Shown here: in pieces, positions 42,933 through 51,781 of the stretch
Layout of the letters: each line of letters begins with the position of its first letter
Numbering within the stretch: position 1 is the stretch's first letter
From: UMGS1370 sp046957575
GTDB taxonomy: Bacteria; Bacillota; Clostridia; Lachnospirales; Lachnospiraceae
NCBI GenBank assembly: GCA_046957575.1
Contig: JBKUOG010000009.1
Location: forward strand, 50,157-114,156
Length of the DNA stretch: 64,000 bases
Reading direction: 5' to 3'
The notes under the pieces: model-generated
Database searches by the model: none
Told to the model about the DNA's origin: nothing
The model's input: only the letters and a program-made list of their open reading frames with translations
Translations under genes and position numbers: made by a program

Positions 42933-43753
42933 AGGATATTAGCTATCAGATTTTAGATATATTAGAAAAATATGGTTCCGGACCGGATGGCATTCAGAAG
43001 GCCCTGGAGACAGAAGAAGCCCCGGAAGTGTTATACGCCCTGTCCCCGATTCGGGAAAATTTGCTGGAGTGGTATGACTGGAAGCCGGAAGGACGGCTTT
43101 TGCAGGTTGGAGCAGACTACGGCGCCTTAACCGGTATGCTGGCAGGACGGCTGAACCAGATAGACGTGTGGGATCTGCGGGATGAGGAGCTGGAAGTGGT
43201 AAAGCGCCGTTATCCCCAGGCAGAAAATGTGAATCTGTTAAAAGCGGTTTCCTTAGAAAGCCTGGAACCGGAGAGCTACGACTATATTTTTATTCCGGAA
43301 CTTAAAAAGGACCTGCTGTTCGGATTGTCGGAAAACAGGCAGGACGAAGAAGCCGGACTAAAGGATTTGCTGCGTTTGTTAAAAAAACGGTTAAAGCCGG
43401 AAGGACAGCTAATCATTGCCGGATTTAACCGGATTGGACTGCGGTTTTTTGCAGGAGCAGAGCGGGAAGAAGAAACTGCGTCTTTAACCTGGAGGATTTT
43501 AGGCGGGATAACAAAAGAATGTATGGACGGCCATGATCCGGCAGTATATTATCCAGTACCGGATCACCGTCTTCCGACGGCGGTATATTCCAGCAGACGT
43601 CTGCCGGAAAAAGGAGAATTAAGCAACCTGTCTGTGGCCTATGATAAGCCTGGATTCCGGTATTTCAGCGAAGAAGCCGGATTTGACGAGCTTTTGCGGG
43701 AAGGACAGTTTCCGCAGTTTGCAGATTCCTATCTGGTAATTTGGGAGAAATGA
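42929..43753 (+). CDS. SAM-dependent methyltransferase-like protein
   Basis: 274 residues. RLLQVGADYGALTGMLAG is a class I motif I, IDVWDLRDEELEVVK the acidic strand, YDYIFIPEL motif II and LLKKRLKPEGQLIIAGFN the post-II region. Directly after a Wzt-domain exporter and before a multidomain glycosyltransferase, it may methylate the terminal sugar, a common chain-length cap recognised by Wzt. That role is inference. ATGA overlap with wzt. Confidence 0.75.
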   Translation: MKDISYQILDILEKYGSGPDGIQKALETEEAPEVLYALSPIRENLLEWYDWKPEGRLLQVGADYGALTGMLAGRLNQIDVWDLRDEELEVVKRRYPQAENVNLLKAVSLESLEPESYDYIFIPELKKDLLFGLSENRQDEEAGLKDLLRLLKKRLKPEGQLIIAGFNRIGLRFFAGAEREEETASLTWRILGGITKECMDGHDPAVYYPVPDHRLPTAVYSSRRLPEKGELSNLSVAYDKPGFRYFSEEAGFDELLREGQFPQFADSYLVIWEK

Positions 43754-46700
43754 TGAAAGAGACAATTTTTGTAAAATACAACCGGACCAGAAAAGAAGAG
43801 TTTCAGATCCGGACCAGTATCATTGAAGAAGAGGGAAAACGGTGGGTGGAAAAAACGGCGCTGACTGCAGCAGCATCCAGCCATGTCCAGTCCCTGAAAG
43901 AGAAAAAAGAGCAGTTAAAGCAGTGTTATCAGAATATTGAAGCAGCCGATGTGGCTGTCAGTGCAGATGGCGGGACGGCCAGATTTCCATTTATCAAAGG
44001 GGAAACTCTGGCGGAAATTCTGGGAAGGCAGATTAAAAATGGCCAGGCGCCAGCCACAGAGTTAAATGCTGCTATGGACAAAGTCTTTTCGGTATCGGAC
44101 GGCCAGATGCAGAGCTTTTTTGCGACCCCTGCATTTACAGAAGTATTTGGCGGACAGCCGGAGGGCTTCCAGTTTGCAGGAGATTCCTATCCAGTTACCA
44201 ATTTAGACGGTATTTTTGAAAATATGATGGAGGATGAAGACGGCAAAATCTGGGTCATTGACTATGAATGGGTCTTTGATTTCCCGATTCCTGCTGAGTT
44301 TGTCCGCTACCGGAATCTGGCTTACTTTTATTACAAATATGAAAAGCTGATGGAATACAGCGATCTGACTGCCTTTTTAGCAGAGTTTGGCATCTGTCCG
44401 GAAGCGGCGGCTGTGTATGGCGATATGGAAAAATCCTTCCAGTCCTATGTTCATGGAGACAGCGACCAGGGATATTTAAAGCATTTTGAGCAGAGAATCG
44501 TTACCGGAGAAGAGTTAAAGCAAAAGGATGCAGACTTAAACAAAGCCATGGAGCGGATTGTAGTGCTTCAGGAGGAAGAGGAAGACCGCAACATTACCAT
44601 AAAAAAAGACCAGGAACTCTTGCGCCTGACCAACAATCATGTGGCAAACCTGGAGATTATCATCAAAGACCTGCGTCACGAGATTGACGAGATGGGGAAA
44701 ACCATGACCTATTTAAATGGCCATGAAGCCTTGATTTACAAGGTATACCGGAAACTGGCCAATGCAGTGCGCCGCCGTTTCCCAAAAGGAACCAGACGCC
44801 ATAAAGTGTTAAAATACGCCATTGGAACGGTGCGCCATCCAGGTTATTATGGACGGCTGTATGTTACCAGAGAGGGACGCAACCGGATAGAAGGAGATTT
44901 TAAGATCGGAGACGGCTATCGGGAAACCGGCAAACTGGTATTTCCAAAAGAGGAACAGCCGGAAGTTTCCATTATTATTCCGGTTTACAACCAGATTCAC
45001 TATACCTATGCCTGCTTAAAGTCGATTTTAGAGCATACGCCGGACGTGACTTATGAAATCATCATTGCAGACGACGTATCTACGGATGCGACGGCAGAGC
45101 TGCCTAAATTTGCGGAAAACCTGGTTATCAGCAGAAATCAGGAAAACCAGGGATTTTTAAGAAACTGCAACCAGGCGGCAAAAAAGGCCAGAGGCCGTTA
45201 TATCATGTTTTTAAATAACGACACCCAGGTAACCGACGGGTGGCTCAGTTCTCTGGTAACGTTGATTCAGTCTGATCCGACGATTGGTATGGTAGGATCC
45301 AAGCTGGTTTATCCGGACGGACGTCTGCAGGAAGCAGGAGGAATTATCTGGAGTGACGGTTCCGGCTGGAATTACGGCCGTCTGGATAATCCGGACAAGG
45401 CAGAATACAACTATGTAAAAGACGTGGATTATATTTCTGGCGCTGCCATTCTGCTTTCTCGGGCATTGTGGGATCAGATTGGCGGCTTTGACGACCGGTT
45501 TGCCCCTGCTTACTGTGAGGACTCTGACCTGGCATTTGAAGTCCGGAAAGCAGGTTACAGGGTAGTATATCAGCCTCTTTCCAAGGTCATTCATTTTGAA
45601 GGCGTTTCTAACGGAACCGATGTCAACGGCACTGGCTTAAAGCGGTACCAGGTGGAAAACAGCAGAAAGTTAAAAGAAAAATGGGCAGACGAGTTTAAGA
45701 AGCAGTCGGTAAATGACGGCAACCCCAATCCATTCAGAGCGCGAGAGAGAAGTCAGAAAAAGCCGGTGGTGTTGATCGTGGATCACTATGTGCCCACCTT
45801 TGACAAGGACGCGGGTTCCAAGACCACTTATCAGTATATTAAGATGTTTCTTAAAAAGGGTTTTGCAGTAAAGTTTTTAGGAGACAACTTCCTTCACGAA
45901 GAACCTTATTCCACCACGCTGCAGCAGATGGGAGTGGAAATCCTTTACGGTCAGGAGTATCAGACCGGCATCTGGGACTGGCTGGAAAAAAATGGGGATG
46001 AAATTGATTTTGCTTACTTAAACCGGCCCCATATTGCCACCAAGTATGTAGACTTTATCAAAGACCACACCAATATCAAGGTCATTTACTATGGTCATGA
46101 CCTTCATTTCCTGCGGTTAGGACGGGAATATGAACTGACCGGAGATATTAAGATAAAGCGGGAGGCGGACTATTGGCGGGCCATTGAACTTTCTATGATG
46201 CAGAAAGCGGCGGTTTCCTATTATCCGTCTTATATCGAAGAGCAGGCTATCCACAAAATCAATCCGGAGATTCCGGTAAAAGCCATTACCGCGTATGTGT
46301 ACGATCAGTTTCTGGATCAGGTAGAAGAAGACTTTGAAAAGCGGGAAGGACTGGTATTTGTGGGAGGATTTGCCCATCCGCCAAATGCAGACGCAGTATT
46401 GTGGTTTGCCAGAGAGATTTTCCCGCTGATTCGGGCACAGATTCCGGACATGAAGTTTTATGTAGTGGGATCCAAAGTGACAGACGAGATTAAAGCATTG
46501 GAGCAGCCTGGAAACGGAATTATCATAAAGGGCTTTGTCAGTGATGAAGAACTGGAAGATATTTATCAGAAGTGCCGGATTGCTGTGGTTCCTCTCCGCT
46601 ACGGCGCAGGGGTAAAAGGCAAAGTAGTAGAAGCTATTTACAATGGCGCGCCCATTGTGACCACGTCCATCGGCGCAGAGGGAATTCCGGATGTAGAAAA

Positions 46701-46869
46701 GACCCTGGAAATTGCAGACGGAGCAGAAGAATTTGCAGATAAGACCGTAAAACTGTATCGGGATACCAAGCGTTTAAAACAGCTGTCAGACAGTACACAG
46801 GACTATATCAAGGCTCATTTCAGTGTAGACGGAGCCTGGGATGTGATTAAGGAGGACTTTACCAGATGA
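43753..46869 (+). CDS. Multidomain glycosyltransferase: kinase-like + coiled coil + GT2 + GT4
   Basis: 1038 residues. Residues ~1-250 look like a protein-kinase/APH fold: NLDGIFENMMEDEDG keeps the Asp and Asn of the HxDxxxxN loop, and WVIDYEWVF sits where the second metal-binding Asp is expected. A Glu/Lys-rich coiled coil spans ~255-320. A GT2 domain begins near 402 (SIIIPVYNQIHYTYACLK, MFLNNDTQV), and a GT4 domain fills ~668-1038 (LVFVGGFAHPPNADAVLWF, VVPLRYGAGVKGKVVEAI). The layout recalls WbdA/WbdD-like chain-extension/capping proteins of ABC-exported polymers. A TTG at 43741 opens the frame; ATG 43753 has better spacing from GGGAG. Confidence 0.82.
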   Translation: MKETIFVKYNRTRKEEFQIRTSIIEEEGKRWVEKTALTAAASSHVQSLKEKKEQLKQCYQNIEAADVAVSADGGTARFPFIKGETLAEILGRQIKNGQAPATELNAAMDKVFSVSDGQMQSFFATPAFTEVFGGQPEGFQFAGDSYPVTNLDGIFENMMEDEDGKIWVIDYEWVFDFPIPAEFVRYRNLAYFYYKYEKLMEYSDLTAFLAEFGICPEAAAVYGDMEKSFQSYVHGDSDQGYLKHFEQRIVTGEELKQKDADLNKAMERIVVLQEEEEDRNITIKKDQELLRLTNNHVANLEIIIKDLRHEIDEMGKTMTYLNGHEALIYKVYRKLANAVRRRFPKGTRRHKVLKYAIGTVRHPGYYGRLYVTREGRNRIEGDFKIGDGYRETGKLVFPKEEQPEVSIIIPVYNQIHYTYACLKSILEHTPDVTYEIIIADDVSTDATAELPKFAENLVISRNQENQGFLRNCNQAAKKARGRYIMFLNNDTQVTDGWLSSLVTLIQSDPTIGMVGSKLVYPDGRLQEAGGIIWSDGSGWNYGRLDNPDKAEYNYVKDVDYISGAAILLSRALWDQIGGFDDRFAPAYCEDSDLAFEVRKAGYRVVYQPLSKVIHFEGVSNGTDVNGTGLKRYQVENSRKLKEKWADEFKKQSVNDGNPNPFRARERSQKKPVVLIVDHYVPTFDKDAGSKTTYQYIKMFLKKGFAVKFLGDNFLHEEPYSTTLQQMGVEILYGQEYQTGIWDWLEKNGDEIDFAYLNRPHIATKYVDFIKDHTNIKVIYYGHDLHFLRLGREYELTGDIKIKREADYWRAIELSMMQKAAVSYYPSYIEEQAIHKINPEIPVKAITAYVYDQFLDQVEEDFEKREGLVFVGGFAHPPNADAVLWFAREIFPLIRAQIPDMKFYVVGSKVTDEIKALEQPGNGIIIKGFVSDEELEDIYQKCRIAVVPLRYGAGVKGKVVEAIYNGAPIVTTSIGAEGIPDVEKTLEIADGAEEFADKTVKLYRDTKRLKQLSDSTQDYIKAHFSVDGAWDVIKEDFTR

Positions 46870-47921
46870 GTAAGCAGATATTGACGCCAGAAATGGAATA
46901 TATAGTAAAAATTTTAGAAAAGCTGGTGAATATTCCCAGCCCCAGCGGATTTACAAAAGAGATTATGGAAACCATTGAGAAAGAAGCGAAACGCTTTGGT
47001 TTCTCTTCGTTTTACAGTAAAAAGGGCGGTCTGATTATTGAAGTTCCCGCTGCCTGCGGCTGTGAAGAAAAAGAGACGTTAGGACTGACCGCCCATGGAG
47101 ATACGTTAGGGGCTATGGTCCGTTCCATCAGTTCCCAGGGAACGCTTCGGTTTGTCAGCGTAGGCGGGTATATGATGGAATCTATCGAGGGAACTTACTG
47201 CAAGATCCACACCCGCACCGGAAAGACTTATACCGGAACCATTCTTACCACAGCGCCTTCCGTACACACCTATGACGATGCCAGAACCATGGAAAGAAAG
47301 CTGAAAAATATGGAAATCCGCATTGACGAGCCGGTAAAAAACGAAGAAGACGTAAAAGCCCTGGGAATCAGTGCAGGCGATTACATCAGCTTTGATCCCA
47401 TGTTCCGCTATACCGAAAGCGGGTTTATTAATTCCCGCCATTTAGATGACAAAGCTTCCGTAGCAGTGCTTCTGGCAGTATTAAAGTATTTATCTGAGAC
47501 AGGAAAGCGTCCGGAACGTCCGGTAAAGATTGCCATCAGCAACTTTGAAGAGGTAGGATTTGGCGGTTCCTGGATTCCGGAAGACATCAGTGAATTTTTA
47601 GCAATCGATATGGGCGCCATTGGAGACGACTTAAATGGAGATGAATATAAAGTATCTATCTGCGCCATGGATTCTTCCGGCCCTTATGATTATGAGATGA
47701 CCAACCGGCTGATCCAGATTGCAGAGGAAAAAGGACTGGACTATGCAGTAGACATTTTCCCGCATTACGGTTCCGATGTGTCTGCAGCGTTAAAGGGAGG
47801 CAACGACATCAGAGGTGCACTGATTGGCCAGGGCGTTCACGCTTCCCATGGCACAGAAAGAACTCACATTAAGGGCTTAGAGCAGACTTATGAATTAGTA
47901 AAAGGATATTTAGGCGTATAA
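46866..47921 (+). CDS. M42-family metallopeptidase
   Basis: 351 residues. Metal ligands and catalytic residues are visible: TAHGDT, RHLDDKAS, NFEEVGFGG, AIDMG, and HASHGTERTH, the order typical of M42 (PepA/FrvX/YsdC) dinuclear aminopeptidases. The usual role is cytoplasmic peptide trimming. Its ATGA overlap with the upstream glycosyltransferase shows cotranscription with the glycan genes, an unexpected setting for a peptidase. Confidence 0.9.
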   Translation: MSKQILTPEMEYIVKILEKLVNIPSPSGFTKEIMETIEKEAKRFGFSSFYSKKGGLIIEVPAACGCEEKETLGLTAHGDTLGAMVRSISSQGTLRFVSVGGYMMESIEGTYCKIHTRTGKTYTGTILTTAPSVHTYDDARTMERKLKNMEIRIDEPVKNEEDVKALGISAGDYISFDPMFRYTESGFINSRHLDDKASVAVLLAVLKYLSETGKRPERPVKIAISNFEEVGFGGSWIPEDISEFLAIDMGAIGDDLNGDEYKVSICAMDSSGPYDYEMTNRLIQIAEEKGLDYAVDIFPHYGSDVSAALKGGNDIRGALIGQGVHASHGTERTHIKGLEQTYELVKGYLGV

Positions 47922-47954
47922 CATCCTTTACGGCAGATACAGGAGGACAACAAC

Positions 47955-48662
47955 ATGCAGGCAATATTACTGGCAGGAGGCCTGGGAACCAGACTCCGCA
48001 GCGTAGTAAGCGACCGGCCGAAACCCATGGCCCTGATTGAAGGGCGGCCTTTTATGGAATATGTGGTTCACGAACTGTCCCGTCATGGAATTACCCATAT
48101 TATTTTTGCAGTGGGCTATAAAGGATCCATGGTAGAGGAATATTTTGGAGACGGAAGCGCTTTTGGCGTGAAGGTTTCCTACGCCTATGAGGAAACGCTT
48201 CTTGGCACAGCAGGAGCGATTAAAAACGCCGGAAAATTCGTAGAGGACGACAGCGTTTACGTATTAAATGCAGACACGTTTTATCAGATTGATTATTCCC
48301 GCCTGGCAGCCATGCAGCAGGAAAAGGGTCTGGATATGGCTCTTGTGCTCCGGGAAGTTCCTGACGTATCCCGCTATGGGGAAGCGGTGCTTCAGGATGG
48401 GATGCTGACTGGATTTAATGAAAAAAATCAGGAAAGCCGTCCCGGAACCATCAACGGCGGAATCTATCTAATCAGGAAAGATCTGCTGGAGCAGATACCG
48501 GAAGGAAAGGTTTCCCTGGAAAATGAAATGATACCAAAGTGGATGAACGAGGGAAAACGTCTGGGCGGATTTGTCAATGACGGATATTTTATTGACATCG
48601 GGATTCCAGAAGCCTATTTCCAGTTTCAAGAAGATGTGAGAAAAGGAGTGGTCGTATGGTAA
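47955..48662 (+). CDS. hddC: D-glycero-alpha-D-manno-heptose 1-phosphate guanylyltransferase
   Basis: 235 residues of the nucleotidyltransferase fold: LLAGGLGTRLRSVVSDRPKP is the signature loop, YVLNADTFYQIDYS the metal Asp region, and FIDIGIPEAYFQFQED the C-terminal element common in HddC. The next three genes encode the other heptose enzymes, which favours GDP-heptose over glucose-1-phosphate or mannose-1-phosphate as substrate. AGGAGG precedes the ATG; it overlaps hddA by seven bases. Confidence 0.85.
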   Translation: MQAILLAGGLGTRLRSVVSDRPKPMALIEGRPFMEYVVHELSRHGITHIIFAVGYKGSMVEEYFGDGSAFGVKVSYAYEETLLGTAGAIKNAGKFVEDDSVYVLNADTFYQIDYSRLAAMQQEKGLDMALVLREVPDVSRYGEAVLQDGMLTGFNEKNQESRPGTINGGIYLIRKDLLEQIPEGKVSLENEMIPKWMNEGKRLGGFVNDGYFIDIGIPEAYFQFQEDVRKGVVVW

Positions 48663-49726
48663 TTCGAGGAAGAGCGCCTTTAAGAGTCAGCTTCGGAGGC
48701 GGCGGCACGGATGTTGCCCCATTCTGCGAGGAACAGGGCGGCGCCATTATTGGAAGTACCATCAACAAATATGCGTATTGTTCCATTGTACCAAGAGAAG
48801 ATGACCAGATTATTGCCCATTCCCTGGATTTTGATACAACGGTAAAATACAATACAAAAGAAAACTATGTCTATGACGGCAAGCTGGATCTGGTAACCGC
48901 AGCGCTAAAGGCCATGGACATCCGTCAGGGCTGCGAAGTATACCTTCAGTGTGACGCACCTCCAGGATCTGGTCTGGGAACGTCATCTACGGTTATGGTG
49001 GCGCTTTTAACCGCTATGGCCCGCTGGAAGGGGGTAGAGTTAGACAACTATGCCCTGGCAGATCTGGCTTATCAGGTAGAACGTCTGGATTTGAAGATTG
49101 ACGGCGGCTATCAGGATCAGTATGCGGCAGCGTTTGGCGGATTTAACTTTATCGAGTTTCATGGCCGCAACAATGTGGTAGTCAATCCGCTGAGAATAAA
49201 AAAAGACATTATCCATGAACTCCAGTACAATCTGCTTTTGTGCTATACCGGCAACATTCACGTTTCTGCCAATATTATCAAAGATCAGGTGAAAAATTAC
49301 GAGAAAAAAGACGCTTTTGACGCCATGTGCGAGGTAAAGGCCCTGGCTTATGCCATGAAGGACGAGCTGTTAAAGGGAAATCTGTACAGTTTTGGAAAAC
49401 TCCTGGATTATGGCTGGGAGAGCAAAAAGCGGATGAGCAGCAAGATTACCAATCCTCAGATTGACGAACTGTACAACGAAGCAAAAAAAGCAGGGGCATT
49501 AGGCGGCAAACTCCTTGGAGCAGGCGGAGGCGGCTTCCTGTTAATGTTCTGTCCATATAACATCCGTCATGTAGTAGCAGCCCGCATGGAAGCGGCAGGC
49601 GGACAGGTAACAGACTGGAATTTTGAACTGAGGGGAGCGCAGAGTTGGATTACCAACGAGGACCGATGGCAGTATGATGCAGTCAAGGTCCATATGCCAA
49701 ACGGAAATTATGAGTTTAAACTATAA
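48656..49726 (+). CDS. hddA: D-glycero-alpha-D-manno-heptose-7-phosphate kinase
   Basis: 356 residues of the GHMP kinase family. RAPLRVSFGGGGTDVAPF is motif 1, PPGSGLGTSSTVMVALL motif 2 (ATP phosphate loop) and KLLGAGGGGFLLMFCP motif 3. HddA phosphorylates the anomeric carbon of heptose-7-phosphate with alpha configuration. Flanking hddC and gmhB/gmhA genes fix the assignment. AAAAGGAG precedes the ATG. Confidence 0.9.
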   Translation: MVIRGRAPLRVSFGGGGTDVAPFCEEQGGAIIGSTINKYAYCSIVPREDDQIIAHSLDFDTTVKYNTKENYVYDGKLDLVTAALKAMDIRQGCEVYLQCDAPPGSGLGTSSTVMVALLTAMARWKGVELDNYALADLAYQVERLDLKIDGGYQDQYAAAFGGFNFIEFHGRNNVVVNPLRIKKDIIHELQYNLLLCYTGNIHVSANIIKDQVKNYEKKDAFDAMCEVKALAYAMKDELLKGNLYSFGKLLDYGWESKKRMSSKITNPQIDELYNEAKKAGALGGKLLGAGGGGFLLMFCPYNIRHVVAARMEAAGGQVTDWNFELRGAQSWITNEDRWQYDAVKVHMPNGNYEFKL

Positions 49727-50333
49727 AAATGAAAAGCGGCCGGTGATTTTTCTGGATCGGGACGGCACGATCAACGAAGAAGTCAATTATCTGCACCGGC
49801 CGGAGGATTTAAGGATTCTTCCTGGCGCGGCAGAAGCCATCAGCCGGTTCAACCAGGCCGGTTTCTGGGTCATTGTGATTACCAATCAGGCAGGCATTGG
49901 ACGGGGGTATTATACGGAGAAGGATCTGGAGATGTTAAATCAGTATTTAAATCAGGTTCTGGCAGAAAAAAATGCCCATATTGACGGATTTTACTTCTGT
50001 CCCCATCATCCGGAGCATGGAATCGGAGAATACAGGAAACAGTGTGACTGCCGGAAACCTGGGATTGGAATGTTCCTTCAGGCAGAACGGGATTTTGCCA
50101 TGGAAAAAGCCCATTCCTACATGATTGGTGATAAACTGATTGACACCCAGGCCGGACATAATTTCGGCGTTTCATCGATTCTGGTGGGCACTGGCTATGG
50201 AAAAGAACTTTTTGAAAACCAGTGCCAGGGCAGACGGACTACGAAAGACTATGAGTATTACGCAGAAAACCTGATGGAAGCGGCAGACTGGATTTTTAAG
50301 GAGGAACGCCAATGGCATCCAAAGAATACGTAA
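49710..50333 (+). CDS. gmhB: D-glycero-D-manno-heptose 1,7-bisphosphate 7-phosphatase
   Basis: 207 residues of the HAD histidinol-phosphatase/GmhB group. FLDRDGTINEEVNYL contains the nucleophile and acid Asp, VITNQAGIGRGYY motif II, and the zinc loop CPHHPEHG...CDCRKP is present; YMIGDKLIDTQAG is motif IV. The frame opens at 49674 inside hddA; ATG 49710 matches the family N-terminus, though its ribosome binding site is weak, so coupling to hddA is likely. Confidence 0.9.
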   Translation: MSLNYKNEKRPVIFLDRDGTINEEVNYLHRPEDLRILPGAAEAISRFNQAGFWVIVITNQAGIGRGYYTEKDLEMLNQYLNQVLAEKNAHIDGFYFCPHHPEHGIGEYRKQCDCRKPGIGMFLQAERDFAMEKAHSYMIGDKLIDTQAGHNFGVSSILVGTGYGKELFENQCQGRRTTKDYEYYAENLMEAADWIFKEERQWHPKNT

Positions 50334-50983
50334 CCTTATTAACAGAACGGTATCCCCAGTTAAAACCAATCGGGGATCAGATAGAGGCGGCTTACAAGAT
50401 ACTGGAAACCTGCTATGAACAGGGCGGAAAACTTCTGATTGCCGGAAATGGGGGAAGCTGCGCCGATGCAGAACACATAGTAGGGGAACTGATGAAGGGC
50501 TTTGTGAAGCGCCGCAGAGTCAGCAAAGAAGAACAGGATTTGCTGGAACAGGCAGGAACACAAATCAGCCAAAACAGCCAGCTGGAAGAAAACCTGGGAA
50601 CAGAACTGGCAGAATGCCTTCAGGGAGGGCTTCCAGCTATTGCGTTAACCGGGCACACCGGTCTTTCTACAGCGTTTTTAAATGATGTAAACGGGGAAAT
50701 GATATATGCCCAGCAGCTTTGGGGATATGCCAGACCGGAAGACGTATTTTTGGGGATTTCCACATCTGGAAATTCCAAAAATATTCTGTACGCTCTGGCT
50801 GCAGCCAAAGCAAAGGGGTTAAAAACAGTGGTATTAACCGGAAGAGACGGCGGAAAACTGGCAAAATCAGCGGATGCGGCCATCATCGTGCCGGAGCAGG
50901 AAACCTATAAAATCCAGGAACTGCACCTTCCCATCTACCATGCCCTGTGTCTGATGCTGGAAGATCATTTCTTTGATTTATAA
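50312..50983 (+). CDS. gmhA: Sedoheptulose-7-phosphate isomerase
   Basis: 223 residues with a SIS fold. LIAGNGGSCADAEHIVGELM and a following GFVKRRR are strongly GmhA-like, and FLGISTSGNSKNILYAL is the SIS phosphate-binding loop. It converts sedoheptulose-7-phosphate into D-glycero-D-manno-heptose-7-phosphate, the first step of the pathway completed by hddA, gmhB and hddC. AAGGAGGAACG precedes the ATG; overlaps gmhB by 22 bases. Confidence 0.92.
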   Translation: MASKEYVTLLTERYPQLKPIGDQIEAAYKILETCYEQGGKLLIAGNGGSCADAEHIVGELMKGFVKRRRVSKEEQDLLEQAGTQISQNSQLEENLGTELAECLQGGLPAIALTGHTGLSTAFLNDVNGEMIYAQQLWGYARPEDVFLGISTSGNSKNILYALAAAKAKGLKTVVLTGRDGGKLAKSADAAIIVPEQETYKIQELHLPIYHALCLMLEDHFFDL

Positions 50984-50998
50984 AAATAAGGGGTTATT

Positions 50999-51781
50999 AT
51001 GAAAGAACACGTATTTGCAATCTGCGCCTATCAGGACTCTCCGTATCTGGAGGCCTGCATCCGCTCCTTAAAGATGCAGACCGTTCCAGCGGATATTATC
51101 CTGTGTACTTCTACGCCCAGCAGTTATATAGAGGGACTGGCAGAAAGCTATGAGATTCCCGTATTTGTCCGGAAGGGACAGAGCAATATCAGGGACGACT
51201 GGGAGTTTGCCTGCCATATGGCAGACGCCCGGTTTGTTACCATTGCCCATCAGGACGATATGTACCATAAAACATATAAAGAAACCCTGCTTTCTTACGC
51301 AAGGAAGTATCCGGATATGACCATGTTTACGACGGATTACGTGCTGGTAAAGGAAAATGATCTGGCAGTCAGGGACAAGGTGAGGCTGGTGAAAAAGATT
51401 CTGCGCCTTTCCTTGCGGATTCCAGCTCTGAACCATATAACTGCGGTGAAACGGGCGGCCCTTGTTTTGGGAAATCCTATCTGCTGTCCGTCTTGTACCT
51501 ACAACAAAGAGTTAATCGGAAGTCCTGTATTTGATTCCAGATTTCAATACGCCTTAGACTGGGATACCTTTGACCGCCTGGCAAAATGGGAGGGCCGGTT
51601 TATCTGTGCAGAGCGTCCCCTTCTGTATTACCGAATCCATGAGGCCAATGCAACCAAGGCCTGTATGAAAGGGGATCGAAGAAGCAGGGAAGAAATGGAG
51701 ATGTTTTCCCGTTTCTGGCCGGCTCCCATTGTAAAAGGAATCATGCATTTTTATAAAAGGGCGTACAAGGAATATGAGTAA
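50999..51781 (+). CDS. Family 2 glycosyltransferase
   Basis: 260 residues. FAICAYQDSPYLEACIRSLK is the GT2 start, FVTIAHQDDMYHKTY the acidic metal motif, and ALDWDTFDRLAKW the acceptor region. Its place right after the GDP-heptose genes makes it a candidate heptosyltransferase, although the canonical heptosyltransferases are GT9; this is inference. GGGGTTATT precedes the ATG and it overlaps the next gene by eight bases. Confidence 0.82.
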   Translation: MKEHVFAICAYQDSPYLEACIRSLKMQTVPADIILCTSTPSSYIEGLAESYEIPVFVRKGQSNIRDDWEFACHMADARFVTIAHQDDMYHKTYKETLLSYARKYPDMTMFTTDYVLVKENDLAVRDKVRLVKKILRLSLRIPALNHITAVKRAALVLGNPICCPSCTYNKELIGSPVFDSRFQYALDWDTFDRLAKWEGRFICAERPLLYYRIHEANATKACMKGDRRSREEMEMFSRFWPAPIVKGIMHFYKRAYKEYE

